From Polaribacter sp. IC066 (GTDB taxonomy: Bacteria > Bacteroidota > Bacteroidia > Flavobacteriales > Flavobacteriaceae), in assembly GCF_007997085.1 (NCBI RefSeq), contig NZ_VORR01000026.1:1-58021 (forward strand): 58,021 bases of DNA, in the 5' to 3' direction. Position 1 is the stretch's first letter. The number at the start of each line of letters is the position of its first letter. The translations under genes and the position numbers were made by a program. The notes beneath the pieces were generated by a model. The model did not search any database. It saw only the letters and a program-made list of their open reading frames with translations, and was not told where the DNA came from. This document shows positions 46,582 through 55,674 of the stretch, piece after piece.

Positions 46582-46702
46582 TCCTGCAAGGTTTCAAAAA
46601 CCTTGTAGGTATCGAATTTCTCCTGCAAGGTTTCAAAAACCTTGTAGGTATTTAATTTATTTGTTAATTAAACCTACAAGGTTCAAAGGAAACCTTGCAG
46701 GA
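46582..46702. repeat. Cluster of three REP-like hairpins between pbpC and the A2M gene
   Basis: Two direct copies of a 30-bp unit (46582-46611 and 46621-46650), each a hairpin with arms CCTGCAAGGTTT and CCTTGTAGG, are spaced 39 bp apart. A third, inverted copy lies at about 46670-46702 (CCTACAAGGTT and AACCTTGCAGG). They probably form a REP cluster and may stabilise or end transcripts between the two genes. Confidence 0.7.
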
Positions 46703-46732
46703 TTGAAAGGGAGCCTTGGAGGTTGGTTTAAC

Positions 46733-49700
46733 TTACTTTATAACGTTCACCCAACTCCCTTTTGTTCTCACCAAATAATCATTGTCATACATAGCTTCTA
46801 CTTGAATTCCGGGCAAATAATACCTACCTAAATACGCTGCGTTTAATAAGACGGTAAAAGTTTTTGTGTCTGATGTATTTTGATTTTCATACAAATCGAA
46901 ATAAAAATTAACCCGATCATCTCTAATGTCCGTATACCGTGCTTCGCTTTTGGTGGTGCTTCCAAAATCTGTAAAACGGGTGTTTACAATTTCCCATCCA
47001 GAAGGAAAAATCTGTGTCAAAGCAATATCATTTACAGTTGCATTTTTAGGATTGCTCACGGTAATTTCAGCCACAAAATCCTGACCTTGCTTCAAAGCTT
47101 TTATATCAATCTGATTACCTTTTAAGTCTTTATACCTCACAGAAGCACTTAAACCTCTACTTTCTGAAAGTTCATCGCCCAGAGGCAACTTTCCAGAATT
47201 TATGATTCTTGCAAACACAATATTATTGTCATCGTTTTTAATTGTAATGGAATTCTGACCTTCTTTTACTTCGATTTTTCTTTGCACAAAAGAACTATTG
47301 GTCGTTATTTTCTCGGTTTTAGTATTGTTTGTGATGCTTAAAGCCATCGCCTTTCCGCCATTTTTCACCACCATTTTACCGATAGAAAGCAAACTATATG
47401 CGGTGGTTTGTGTGCTTAACCAACGATCGCTAGACAATTGTTTTGCAATCGTTTTGGCCAATTCTTTTGCACCTTTATCATTCGTTAACAGCATCGTTTC
47501 TAAAGCCATTGCAGTGTTTCTGGTTGAAGAACCATAATTGTGATAATTAGCACTCTCAAAATTTAAATTCGCTGTTTTAATGATAGCCTCACTTGCTTCT
47601 TTTTGCCCCACCAAAGCATAAGCCGCAGCCAAACGCCATTTTGCTTCGTTGGTAATTTGCTTGAATTCCCGCAATCTATTCATTGCAGATAAATCTGGAC
47701 TTCCTGCCAAAGCTAGCGTGTATAATCTATACGCCTGTGCAAAGTCTGCTGTGTATTTCGAGTAACTTGGTCGCCAATCTCTTGCTGCCTTTTTTTGATA
47801 TTTTATAAAATTAGACTTAAAAGTTAAGGGTAAAATAAAGCCTTTTTGTGCGGCTTCTAACATAAAATGACCAGCGTAACTTGTACCCCAATCACTTACA
47901 TCATTTTCTCCCATCCAATAAGGTAAACCTCCATTTGCCTTTTGAAAATTCCCTAACCGTTCGATTCCTTTTTCTATATTTTGCTGAACTTGTGTACGTT
48001 TTTCTGATGTTAAATCGAATAAATCATTTAAAAATAACTGCGGAAAAACACTTGACGTGGTTTGCTCTACACAACCATGAGGATACCGTATTAAATAGGC
48101 TAATCTACCAGAGAAATTAATCGAAGGCATGGTTGATAATTCTAACATTGCCGAATTGGAACCTTCCACTCCAAACGTATCAAAATTAATGGTTTGTGTT
48201 TGCGCTCCTTGAACGGTTTTATCAATGATAGTTGCTGTTATTGGATTCGGATTTAAAACATCTATTTCCACTTTGTAAGTCGATTTCTCTCCTCCTCCTG
48301 TTGCAATAATCTCAACGGTATTGATGCCATTTGCTTTTAAAACATCCAACTCAAAATACACCATTTTTTCATCTGGCTTTTCAAAGTTGACAGTTTGAAA
48401 CTTATTCCCAAGAACAGCAATTCCGTTTGAAGTTTTTACCTCAATTTTTACGCTTTTCACTTTTTTATCCATCGCAAAAACGGCAATTGGCAGCGTTACT
48501 TTTTCTTTGGGCGATAATTTTCTTGGTAAAGTAGCCAACACCATTAGGGGTTTCTTAACAGCAACTGCTTTTTCTGCTTTTCCGAAAGCTTCGTTCTCAA
48601 CATCACCCGCAACAACCATCGTTCTCACAGAACCTATGTAATTTGGCAACGTAATTTTATGCGATTTCTCGGCTCCTTTTTCTAAATAAAAAGGCCCTAA
48701 ATATTTTACTACAGGTTTAAAGCGGTTTGCTTTTTGATTTTTTCCTTTTGATAAACTTCCGTCCCCACCAATGGCAAAAACCTGATCTATACTTCCTGAA
48801 TATGCGCCAATAACATCGTCAAAAATATCCCAAGTTTTTACACCCAAAGCTTCTCTTGCATAAAAATCATCATATGCGTTTGGTGTTTTAAATCGTGTTA
48901 AATCTAACAACCCTTCCTCCACAACGGCCAAACTATAGGTCATGGCTTTGTTGTTTTTTTCTGACACTTTTACAACGAATTCTTTTTCTGGCTGTAACTC
49001 ACTTGCCATCGAAATTTGAGGCTCTAATTTGGTGTTTTCATCTTCTACCAGCATCGGAATTGTGCCATACAAACGAATTGGTAAATCGTTTTCTGTTACC
49101 TGATGTGGTTGCAACAACGAAATATTTACAAATACATTAGGTGCCATTTTTTTTGTAATCGGAATTTGCACTTGTGTTGTTCCTTGGGTTGTTTTTACCC
49201 ATTTTGTTTCTAAAACTTTACTGCCATTTTCAATACTGATTAAAGCGTTTCCTTTTGATCCTGACGGAAATGTAATGGTAGCCGTTTCACCAACATTGTA
49301 TTTTTCTTTATCCGCAGAAAACACCAACATTTTTGCAGCCTCTTTGTCTCCAGAAGTGGAGTTTTGCCACCAGTTTTTATAAAAATATGCGGTCCTGCCT
49401 GTTGCATGTCCACTTTTTTGATCTAAAACTCTAATTAGAAATCGTCCTCTGTCGTTGTCTGAAATATTTAAATTAAAACTACCTTTTCCTTCAGAATTTG
49501 TAGACACGTTCATGGTTCTATAAGGCTTGTGGTAACTACTAGAAGTGTAACTCGATAAATTATCTTCAGAAGAACTCCACCACCAACGCCATTTTATTTG
49601 ATACACCTGCACTTCAATTTCATCATTTTGAATAGGATTTCCTTTTTCATCGACAGAAATCACAGAAAAAGTTTGGTTTTCATCTGTAAAAAACGAATCA

Positions 49701-52294
49701 TATCTATTTGCTTCAGGCGATTTCAATCCTATAAAAGATTTAAAAGGAGCATATTTTTTGGTGAACGCATCCATAGAAAAATCGCCACCATTTTCAAAAG
49801 CTCTTACTAAAAACTGAACGTTTAACATGCCCGGAGCATTTGTACCAACAGTTAATTTATTACTTATTTTAGCCAATCCATTTTCATCTAGCTTGCCTTC
49901 AAAAAGAGTAATTTCTTCGGATGAAAAGGTTCTAGAAGGATCTGAAAAAACATAGTTTTCATACTTTTTAAAGCTAAAATTTGTTGCAGAAACTTTTGCT
50001 TTAATTTCGACTTTTAAGTTTTTTGCAGGCGTTCCGTGCAACCACTTTACGTCTAATGTTCCGTTTACCGGTTTACTTGATGATAAAATTTCGTCTTCGA
50101 AATCAACTTTAATTTTTAGACGATTTGGTTTTACCGTTTCAATTTTTAAAGTCTTGTAAAATTTGGCACCACCAACAGCAATCTTTGCCGTATAATTTCC
50201 TGTTTTTGCTTCTTGTACTGTTGTCACCGAAAATTTGTAAAAATTATTTAAATTTTCTGATGTTATTTTTTTGTACACCAACTTTCCGCTTGGGTCTGTA
50301 ACTTCTAATTTTACAGGATGATTTTTAGGTAATTTATTATTGGCATCATTTAATACAAACGTTAAGTGCAAAGAATCTCCTGGTCTCCAAACACCACGTT
50401 CTCCATACAAATAGCCTTTTAAACCTTTTTGAGTTTTGCTGCCAGAAACATCAAACTTACTCAAAGACAAAGAGTTTCCATCATTTAGCTTGATATAGCC
50501 TTTATTTTCATCTTTAGAAACAACGGCAAAAGCCGCATTTTTTGGTGAATTGATGGTCACAAATCCTTCTGAATCTGAAATTCCTGATGCAATTTCTTGC
50601 TGCTGAAAATTAAATAATTTTACACTCGCGCCTATTTCGGGATTTGTATTTAGAATGTTGGTCACCGCAAAAAAGTAAGAATTACTAGCTCCTTGTTTTA
50701 CAATGATTCCCAAATTGGAAGCCAATAAATTTTGAGCAATCATTCTATCTTGATTGTAATAGACCTCGTGGCAAGGATTTTCTCTTTCTCTCCAATTATA
50801 ATTTTGATTTTTATAATTGTATAATTTATTATCCCAGTACAATTCTTCTCTTGCTTCTTCATCATCAACTTCGCTATAATCTTCATATTCCTCTCCATAA
50901 TAGTCATCATCGTAATAATAGTCTTCTGTAGCATTATTAGTTTCTGAATCAGAACAATTATAAAACGTTTGATTTTTAGTATAACTTACCTCAACTCTAT
51001 AAATTGCTCCAGGTTCAGTAGCTACCATTTTAGAAACATCAATGCTATAGGCTTTCCATTTTTGCGTGTTATTTTGCTCATTATCGATTAACGTAATCGT
51101 TTCTTTCGCAACCCTTCTCCCTACGCTTCTTATCGCTTGCTCATTATTACTATTTAGATTATTTTCTTGCAAAAACTGCAACACATTCTCTTCATAAATT
51201 TTGATAATTCTAACGTCTACCTCCCGAATATTAATGGCTTCAAAATTATATTTTAAATTCGCGGAATTGGGTAAAATCGTTCCGTTAGCAATCGCTCTTA
51301 TTTGCGGTTTTTTCTGCTCGAAAGTAATAGTTTCTTCATGGGTATTCTTTAGTTTATAATCATCAACATCTCGAATTCCCTGAAATACAGAAACCAAAAC
51401 ACTCCCTGTTAATTTAGCTTCATAAAATATTTTTAATTCGTTCCCGTTAACGATAAATCTTGGTTTTTTTAGATTTTGAATCGTTACCAAACCATCAAAA
51501 TTTTGTTGGTTTTTTAATGTATTCGAAAAGTTAATAGAAACATACTGTTCTCCTGTATTATTCACCTTTACATTAATGACTTTAAAATTATTTTTACCGG
51601 GAATTGTAATTTCATTTTCACCATTATTATCGGCTTTTATAGATTTTCCATTCCACTGAACCTTTAATTGAGAATCTTCTTCTAAACGCTGAATGCTATC
51701 AATTTTAAACTCTAAAGTTTTTCCTGATTTGTAAGATTCGTTCCAAACAATATTTTTAATGATTCCTTTTTGAGATGCTTTTACTACTGTTTTTGCGTTT
51801 TCTAAAGTAATTATATCCGCAGATTGCACAACACCTTCTAAATATTGGTATTCCTTTGAATACGACTGTAAAACGTCTGTTTTAATGGTAAAATTTGGTG
51901 TAATTGTTTTAAATTGAAAGGTGTAGTCTTCAAATTTTTTAGGAATGGTTTTATAAATTTCAGACAGTTTTACCGTTACGGTATATTCGGTATCTGCCTC
52001 TAAATTTTCGTCAGGTGTAAAAATAAAAGCATGCTTATTAAATATTTCTATTTTTCCGCTTACAAAAGGTGTGATCGATAAAATATCCGCAGAAATTTTT
52101 TGATTCGCTTCCCAACCTTGAACTTCTTTTGCAAGGTTTATGTTTATTTTTTTTGAAACTGAAATAACACCAGAAGTTGTGAAACTAATATATTCCTTGA
52201 ACTTATAAATGTTATCGGTTTTAGTTTTCTCTTGTTTACAAGAAAAAATAAACAGGCAAATTAGCAATGTTGCAAGTATATTCTTGGCTTTCAT
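46733..52294 (-). CDS. Bacterial alpha-2-macroglobulin-like protein with thioester motif (lipoprotein)
   Basis: A giant surface or periplasmic protease trap of about 1853 aa that works with PBP1C to protect and repair the envelope. ATG 52294 begins a lipoprotein signal (MKAKNILATLLICLFIFSCKQ). It has macroglobulin domains (KLYVYG-like RGVWRPGDSLHLTFVLND), a bait/MG region, the thioester motif in HGCVEQTTS (about residue 1406) with both the cysteine and glutamine present, and an alpha-helical thioester domain with PYWMGENDVSDWGTSY. An acidic, tyrosine-rich insertion (DDDYYGEEYEDYSEVDDEEA) occurs near residues 470-500. Confidence 0.92.
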   Translation of the reverse strand: MKAKNILATLLICLFIFSCKQEKTKTDNIYKFKEYISFTTSGVISVSKKININLAKEVQGWEANQKISADILSITPFVSGKIEIFNKHAFIFTPDENLEADTEYTVTVKLSEIYKTIPKKFEDYTFQFKTITPNFTIKTDVLQSYSKEYQYLEGVVQSADIITLENAKTVVKASQKGIIKNIVWNESYKSGKTLEFKIDSIQRLEEDSQLKVQWNGKSIKADNNGENEITIPGKNNFKVINVKVNNTGEQYVSINFSNTLKNQQNFDGLVTIQNLKKPRFIVNGNELKIFYEAKLTGSVLVSVFQGIRDVDDYKLKNTHEETITFEQKKPQIRAIANGTILPNSANLKYNFEAINIREVDVRIIKIYEENVLQFLQENNLNSNNEQAIRSVGRRVAKETITLIDNEQNNTQKWKAYSIDVSKMVATEPGAIYRVEVSYTKNQTFYNCSDSETNNATEDYYYDDDYYGEEYEDYSEVDDEEAREELYWDNKLYNYKNQNYNWRERENPCHEVYYNQDRMIAQNLLASNLGIIVKQGASNSYFFAVTNILNTNPEIGASVKLFNFQQQEIASGISDSEGFVTINSPKNAAFAVVSKDENKGYIKLNDGNSLSLSKFDVSGSKTQKGLKGYLYGERGVWRPGDSLHLTFVLNDANNKLPKNHPVKLEVTDPSGKLVYKKITSENLNNFYKFSVTTVQEAKTGNYTAKIAVGGAKFYKTLKIETVKPNRLKIKVDFEDEILSSSKPVNGTLDVKWLHGTPAKNLKVEIKAKVSATNFSFKKYENYVFSDPSRTFSSEEITLFEGKLDENGLAKISNKLTVGTNAPGMLNVQFLVRAFENGGDFSMDAFTKKYAPFKSFIGLKSPEANRYDSFFTDENQTFSVISVDEKGNPIQNDEIEVQVYQIKWRWWWSSSEDNLSSYTSSSYHKPYRTMNVSTNSEGKGSFNLNISDNDRGRFLIRVLDQKSGHATGRTAYFYKNWWQNSTSGDKEAAKMLVFSADKEKYNVGETATITFPSGSKGNALISIENGSKVLETKWVKTTQGTTQVQIPITKKMAPNVFVNISLLQPHQVTENDLPIRLYGTIPMLVEDENTKLEPQISMASELQPEKEFVVKVSEKNNKAMTYSLAVVEEGLLDLTRFKTPNAYDDFYAREALGVKTWDIFDDVIGAYSGSIDQVFAIGGDGSLSKGKNQKANRFKPVVKYLGPFYLEKGAEKSHKITLPNYIGSVRTMVVAGDVENEAFGKAEKAVAVKKPLMVLATLPRKLSPKEKVTLPIAVFAMDKKVKSVKIEVKTSNGIAVLGNKFQTVNFEKPDEKMVYFELDVLKANGINTVEIIATGGGEKSTYKVEIDVLNPNPITATIIDKTVQGAQTQTINFDTFGVEGSNSAMLELSTMPSINFSGRLAYLIRYPHGCVEQTTSSVFPQLFLNDLFDLTSEKRTQVQQNIEKGIERLGNFQKANGGLPYWMGENDVSDWGTSYAGHFMLEAAQKGFILPLTFKSNFIKYQKKAARDWRPSYSKYTADFAQAYRLYTLALAGSPDLSAMNRLREFKQITNEAKWRLAAAYALVGQKEASEAIIKTANLNFESANYHNYGSSTRNTAMALETMLLTNDKGAKELAKTIAKQLSSDRWLSTQTTAYSLLSIGKMVVKNGGKAMALSITNNTKTEKITTNSSFVQRKIEVKEGQNSITIKNDDNNIVFARIINSGKLPLGDELSESRGLSASVRYKDLKGNQIDIKALKQGQDFVAEITVSNPKNATVNDIALTQIFPSGWEIVNTRFTDFGSTTKSEARYTDIRDDRVNFYFDLYENQNTSDTKTFTVLLNAAYLGRYYLPGIQVEAMYDNDYLVRTKGSWVNVIK

Positions 52295-52315
52295 GGTTGA
52301 TGAATTTAATATCAC

Positions 52316-52610
52316 AAACCAAAAATAGCACTTTAAGAATGGAAACCTTGAAGAAATGAGAATTCGTAAGATTTTATTTAGAATCCGTTATCAAAAAAAA
52401 ACGCAGTCAAAGCTGTCTTAATTTTAAAGAAAAATATCTTTTTAATATTGCAAAGCATAGCGTCGGAGTATTAAACTAAAGATTTCGCTAAAATACGGAA
52501 ACAAGCTCCACACATGAAGCGGGATTAGCCTACCTACCGGACAAGCAGGTTCAACTGGCAATTTTAAATTCATGGCTTCGCTATTTTTTAAAATTGAGTT
52601 TCACTAACAA
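52316..52610. other. Intergenic region with degenerate repeat, left of the integrated element
   Basis: No convincing gene is seen. An imperfect CCGG-centred repeat at about 52530-52553 (CCTACCTACCGGACAAGCAGG) resembles the one near 36471-36493. Fragments such as CATGGCTTCGCTATTTT and GCATAGCGTCGGAG may be parts of an older dispersed repeat. Confidence 0.3.
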
Positions 52611-52642
52611 AAAAAACGTTTCAATTTCTTGAAACGTTTTTT
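52611..52642. terminator. Strong terminator hairpin next to the element boundary
   Basis: AAAAAACGTTTCAA (52611-52624), loop TTTC, TTGAAACGTTTTTT (52629-52642): a perfect 14-bp stem usable in both directions. It separates the A2M gene region from the integrated element. Confidence 0.8.
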
Positions 52643-52644
52643 GA

Positions 52645-52659
52645 GGTGTCTAGCACACC
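52645..52659. other. Candidate attachment core of the integrated element
   Basis: GGTGT-CTAGC-ACACC is an inverted repeat with a 5-nt centre directly after the terminator and about 190 bp upstream of the integrase gene. Tyrosine recombinases bind such arms and cross over in the centre. The right end of the element is outside the window, so this cannot be confirmed here. Confidence 0.25.
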
Positions 52660-52820
52660 ACAATTACACAAAACTACACTATATTATAAACCCTTATTTT
52701 ACTGATAATTTATTTTAAAATCAAACATACATAAGGTTTTTCAAAGATATTAACTTTTATTTAGTTTGCAATGGTTTTAAACAGTTTGTGTTTTACCATA
52801 CAAATACAATACATATTTCT

Positions 52821-52828
52821 TATATTTG
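52821..52828 (+). promoter_or_regulatory. -7 box of the integrase promoter
   Basis: TATATTTG matches TAnnTTTG and lies 18 bp upstream of the preferred integrase ATG. A good -33 TTG at the usual distance is missing, so the promoter may be weak or activated. Confidence 0.35.
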
Positions 52829-52846
52829 TATTCTAAATTTCAAAGT

Positions 52847-54097
52847 ATGGCATCAATCAATTTTTTATACCGCTCAACAAAAGAGAAATCAAATTTAGTA
52901 TTGCGTTTATTGTATCGTAACAAAGGAAACGATTATACTTTTGGAGCAAAAACACAGTTTGAAACTGAAAAAATATACTGGAGTAAACAACACAAAAAGA
53001 AATCAAAAGACATTGACGTTACAAATAAGCAAACCGAAGTTAATACGGAACTTAATAAAATTGAAAATCACGTTTTAAGGGCTTTTAATTCTGTTAATGC
53101 AGAAACTATAAACAAAGAATGGTTACAGGCTGAAATTGACTATTATTACAACCCACCGCAAAAAGAAAAAGAAGTTCCTACTGGTTTAATTAGCTTCATA
53201 GATTTTTATATTGATTATCGTAAAAACGAAATTACAGAAACGAACAAACGTAAATGCAGAGTAATAAAAAACAAGCTTATTAAATACGAAGCCTTTACAG
53301 GAAAGAAAATATTAATCAAAAACATAAATGATAGTTTTAAAAATAAGTTTGTTAATTATCAAAAAGAAAGAATGTATTCTCAAAACACTATTCAAAGAGA
53401 ATTTGTGCATATTAAGACTTTTTGTAAAAAGGCAAGATTTTTAGGACTTGAAACACATCATCAGTTAGACAGTTTAAGAATAGAACGTGCAAAAGTTGAA
53501 AAGATTTATTTAACCTTTGAAGACTTAACTAAAATAGAAAATATTAGCAAAGAAAAATTAACTGATAGTTTAGACAATGCAAAAGACTGGTTAATCATTT
53601 CCGCATATTGTGGGCAAAGAGTTTCAGATTTTATGCGTTTTACTGATGAACAAATAAGAATTGAAGACGGCAAACAATTAATTGAATTTACTCAAAAGAA
53701 AACAGGTAAAAATATGACTGTTCCTTTACACCCTAAAGTTTTAGAAATATTAAAAAAACGAGATGGTAAATTTCCTTATTTAATTTCAGACCAAAAGTAT
53801 AACGACTTTATAAAAACAGTTTGTCAATTAGCAGAAATCAATGAGTTAACAAAAGGTAGTAAGTTGATTGAAACTGAAAAAGATAGTAAAGTTTATCGTA
53901 AAAAATCAGGAATGTACGAAAAATGGGAACTAGCAACCTCGCATATTGGCAGACGTAGTTTTGCAACCAATTTTTACGGCAAAATACCAACTACATATTT
54001 AATTTACGTTACAGGACATAGCACCGAAGCAATGTTCTTAAATTACATAGGTAAAAGCAATAAAGATTTGGCACTTGAAATAACAAACTACTTTTAA
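52847..54097 (+). CDS. Tyrosine recombinase/integrase of an integrative element
   Basis: Catalyses site-specific integration and excision of the element. From ATG 52847 the 416-aa protein has an N-terminal arm-binding domain (MASINFLYRSTKEKSNLVLR), a core-binding SAM-like domain (about 110-205) and a catalytic domain with all expected residues: R258 in GQRVSDFMRF, K285 in QKKTGKNMTVPL, H366 and R369 in HIGRRSF, H391 in TGHSTE, and nucleophile Y400 in FLNYIGK. A TTG start at 52826 would add seven residues. The architecture is typical of Bacteroidota integrative and mobilizable elements. It is the first gene of the element read from the left. Confidence 0.92.
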   Translation: MASINFLYRSTKEKSNLVLRLLYRNKGNDYTFGAKTQFETEKIYWSKQHKKKSKDIDVTNKQTEVNTELNKIENHVLRAFNSVNAETINKEWLQAEIDYYYNPPQKEKEVPTGLISFIDFYIDYRKNEITETNKRKCRVIKNKLIKYEAFTGKKILIKNINDSFKNKFVNYQKERMYSQNTIQREFVHIKTFCKKARFLGLETHHQLDSLRIERAKVEKIYLTFEDLTKIENISKEKLTDSLDNAKDWLIISAYCGQRVSDFMRFTDEQIRIEDGKQLIEFTQKKTGKNMTVPLHPKVLEILKKRDGKFPYLISDQKYNDFIKTVCQLAEINELTKGSKLIETEKDSKVYRKKSGMYEKWELATSHIGRRSFATNFYGKIPTTYLIYVTGHSTEAMFLNYIGKSNKDLALEITNYF

Positions 54098-54149
54098 CGC
54101 AAAAAATAAAATGGTTTTTTAACGTGCATTTGGTACATAAATATAAAAT

Positions 54150-54974
54150 ATGATAAAAGATTTTCTACACAAATTAAATGAAGACTACTCAAATATAGAT
54201 GAGGTTTACAGTCAATTTTTAAAAAAATACAATCCTGATAATATTACAAAAACCGAAATAACTTTTATCTCTATTATTCAGTATGATGAAATTGAAAACG
54301 ATATTATCCGCAATTATTTAAGAAAAAAACAATTAAAAGCAAAAATGTATAATATTGATTACTACAATCACTACTTACTGTATGGGCGTTTTTTTTTAAA
54401 GGGTACTTCTATAAAAAAAATACAATTTAATAAAAATGAATTTCAAAATATTATTATTGACCTCAATGAATATGTATTGCAATATGAATACATTTTCAAC
54501 AAATTAGATAGTAATAAAAAAATTGAATTTAAACAGGACACAATAGACCACTTGAAGAACGTCTTTCACAATCAAATACATAGTAAGTATAAAATAATCT
54601 TTGAAGATAGCATAAAACGTATTGAAAACGATTTTAGCACCAAACACAATAAACCTCAACAAATAGAAACTAATAAACCTGATGAGGTCAAAAAGAAGTT
54701 ACACAATGATGTTTTTAAAGATAACGCCTTTGAAGTTTGGCAAAGTATGTTTGATAAATTTGACATCACTAAAAGACAAAGAACTGATATTGATTTTATG
54801 TTTAGTGTAATGAAAAAACAAGGTTTAATTCACGAAAACATAGGTAATACAAATATGCAAGATTGGATAAATAGAGTTTATGAAATTTCATTTGAGAAAG
54901 TAAAATTCACAAACCCAAAAGCAAATTCAAACGCAAAAAGAATGATTATTTTCAATGACATATTAGCTAAATAA
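54150..54974 (+). CDS. Hypothetical protein of the integrated element, 274 aa
   Basis: I do not recognise this protein. It is charged and mainly helical, with a first part (about 1-150) and a second part after a KPQQIETNKPDEVKKK linker containing AFEVWQSMFDKFDITKRQRTD and ending in KANSNAKRMIIFNDILAK. The C-terminal part looks like a compact helical domain. There is no signal peptide. It lies 52 bp after the integrase on the same strand. Proteins of this size are frequent at this position in Flavobacteriia mobile elements, which suggests an accessory role in excision or regulation. Confidence 0.6.
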   Translation: MIKDFLHKLNEDYSNIDEVYSQFLKKYNPDNITKTEITFISIIQYDEIENDIIRNYLRKKQLKAKMYNIDYYNHYLLYGRFFLKGTSIKKIQFNKNEFQNIIIDLNEYVLQYEYIFNKLDSNKKIEFKQDTIDHLKNVFHNQIHSKYKIIFEDSIKRIENDFSTKHNKPQQIETNKPDEVKKKLHNDVFKDNAFEVWQSMFDKFDITKRQRTDIDFMFSVMKKQGLIHENIGNTNMQDWINRVYEISFEKVKFTNPKANSNAKRMIIFNDILAK

Positions 54975-54990
54975 AACAAAGACATAAACC

Positions 54991-55028
54991 GTACCCAAAA
55001 AGGTACAAAACATGGTCTTTAAGGGTAC
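54991..55028 (+). promoter_or_regulatory. GGTAC repeat operator before the excisionase-like gene
   Basis: GTACC (54991-54995) and GGTAC (55002-55006) form an inverted pair, and a second GGTACAAA follows at 55024, 22 bp (two helical turns) from the first. This arrangement upstream of an HTH gene suggests autoregulation or an excisionase binding site. Confidence 0.45.
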
Positions 55029-55076
55029 AAACTCAAACCAATATTTGCAGTGTTATTAATCATAAACATTGCAAAA

Positions 55077-55358
55077 ATGGCAGACAGTATTTTATTACAA
55101 AATTTAAACACCGCAGATTTAACTCAACTAATCAAAGACGGCGTTAAAAGTCAATTAGCAGACTTTAAAGAAACTTTCAATACCCACAATCGTGATGAGC
55201 TATTAACACGCACAGAAACGTGCAAATTCCTTCAAATAGATAGCAGTACCTTATGGGCGTGGACTAATAAAGGCAAAGTCAAAGCGTATGGTATTGGTAA
55301 CCGTAGATACTATAAAAAGGCGGAGTTATTAGCAAGTTTGAAACCTCTAAACAAATAA
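55077..55358 (+). CDS. Helix-turn-helix excisionase-like protein
   Basis: A 93-aa DNA-binding protein from ATG 55077. The C-terminal half is a MerR/Xis-type winged-helix domain: DELLTRTETCKFLQIDSSTL, WAWTNKGKVKAYGIGNRRYY, KKAELLASL. The N-terminal half (LNTADLTQLIKDGVKSQLAD) is helical and may dimerise. Proteins of this type direct excision or regulate the integrase in Bacteroidota elements. A GTG upstream at 55050 is in frame but would add residues with no clear role. Confidence 0.82.
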   Translation: MADSILLQNLNTADLTQLIKDGVKSQLADFKETFNTHNRDELLTRTETCKFLQIDSSTLWAWTNKGKVKAYGIGNRRYYKKAELLASLKPLNK

Positions 55359-55362
55359 GGCT

Positions 55363-55671
55363 ATGAGTACTGATAATACACAAAGCCTTGATTTTAATAG
55401 TTTCAAGAAAGGTAAAGATACAAAAAAATGCCATAAGAAAGAACTACACAAACTTCTTTATAAAAAACCAATGAGCCGTAGAATGGTCGCTACTGAATTA
55501 GGTTTTACAGACCAAACCTATGTTGTTACACAATCTATTTTCGATTGGATTAAACAAGGCAAGGCAGTTGTAATTGGTATAATAAAATGTAGTCGTTCAG
55601 GTCGTTTTGTTCAAGCTATAACTACAAACCCTGATTTGTTTCCAAAGTCTAATCAAATAAAAATGTTTTAG
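55363..55671 (+). CDS. Hypothetical protein of the integrated element, 102 aa
   Basis: A small basic protein starting 4 bp after the excisionase-like gene. A segment KPMSRRMVATELGFTDQTYV then VTQSIFDWIKQGKAVVIG resembles a winged-helix or homeodomain-like fold, so DNA binding is possible, but I do not recognise a family. It is probably co-transcribed with its neighbours. Confidence 0.6.
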   Translation: MSTDNTQSLDFNSFKKGKDTKKCHKKELHKLLYKKPMSRRMVATELGFTDQTYVVTQSIFDWIKQGKAVVIGIIKCSRSGRFVQAITTNPDLFPKSNQIKMF

Positions 55672-55674
55672 ATT

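Noticed and set aside
46582..46650. Start of a CRISPR array
   Set aside because: Two 30-bp copies 39 bp apart look array-like, but the spacer is 9 bp and the unit is a self-complementary hairpin with a third inverted copy; this is a REP cluster.
52520..52570. tRNA gene at the element boundary
   Set aside because: GCAGGTTCAACTGGC resembles a T-loop, but no acceptor stem, anticodon arm or D-loop fits around it.
54991..55028. CRISPR-like repeat from the GGTAC motifs
   Set aside because: Only three short, irregularly oriented copies with no uniform spacers or repeats.
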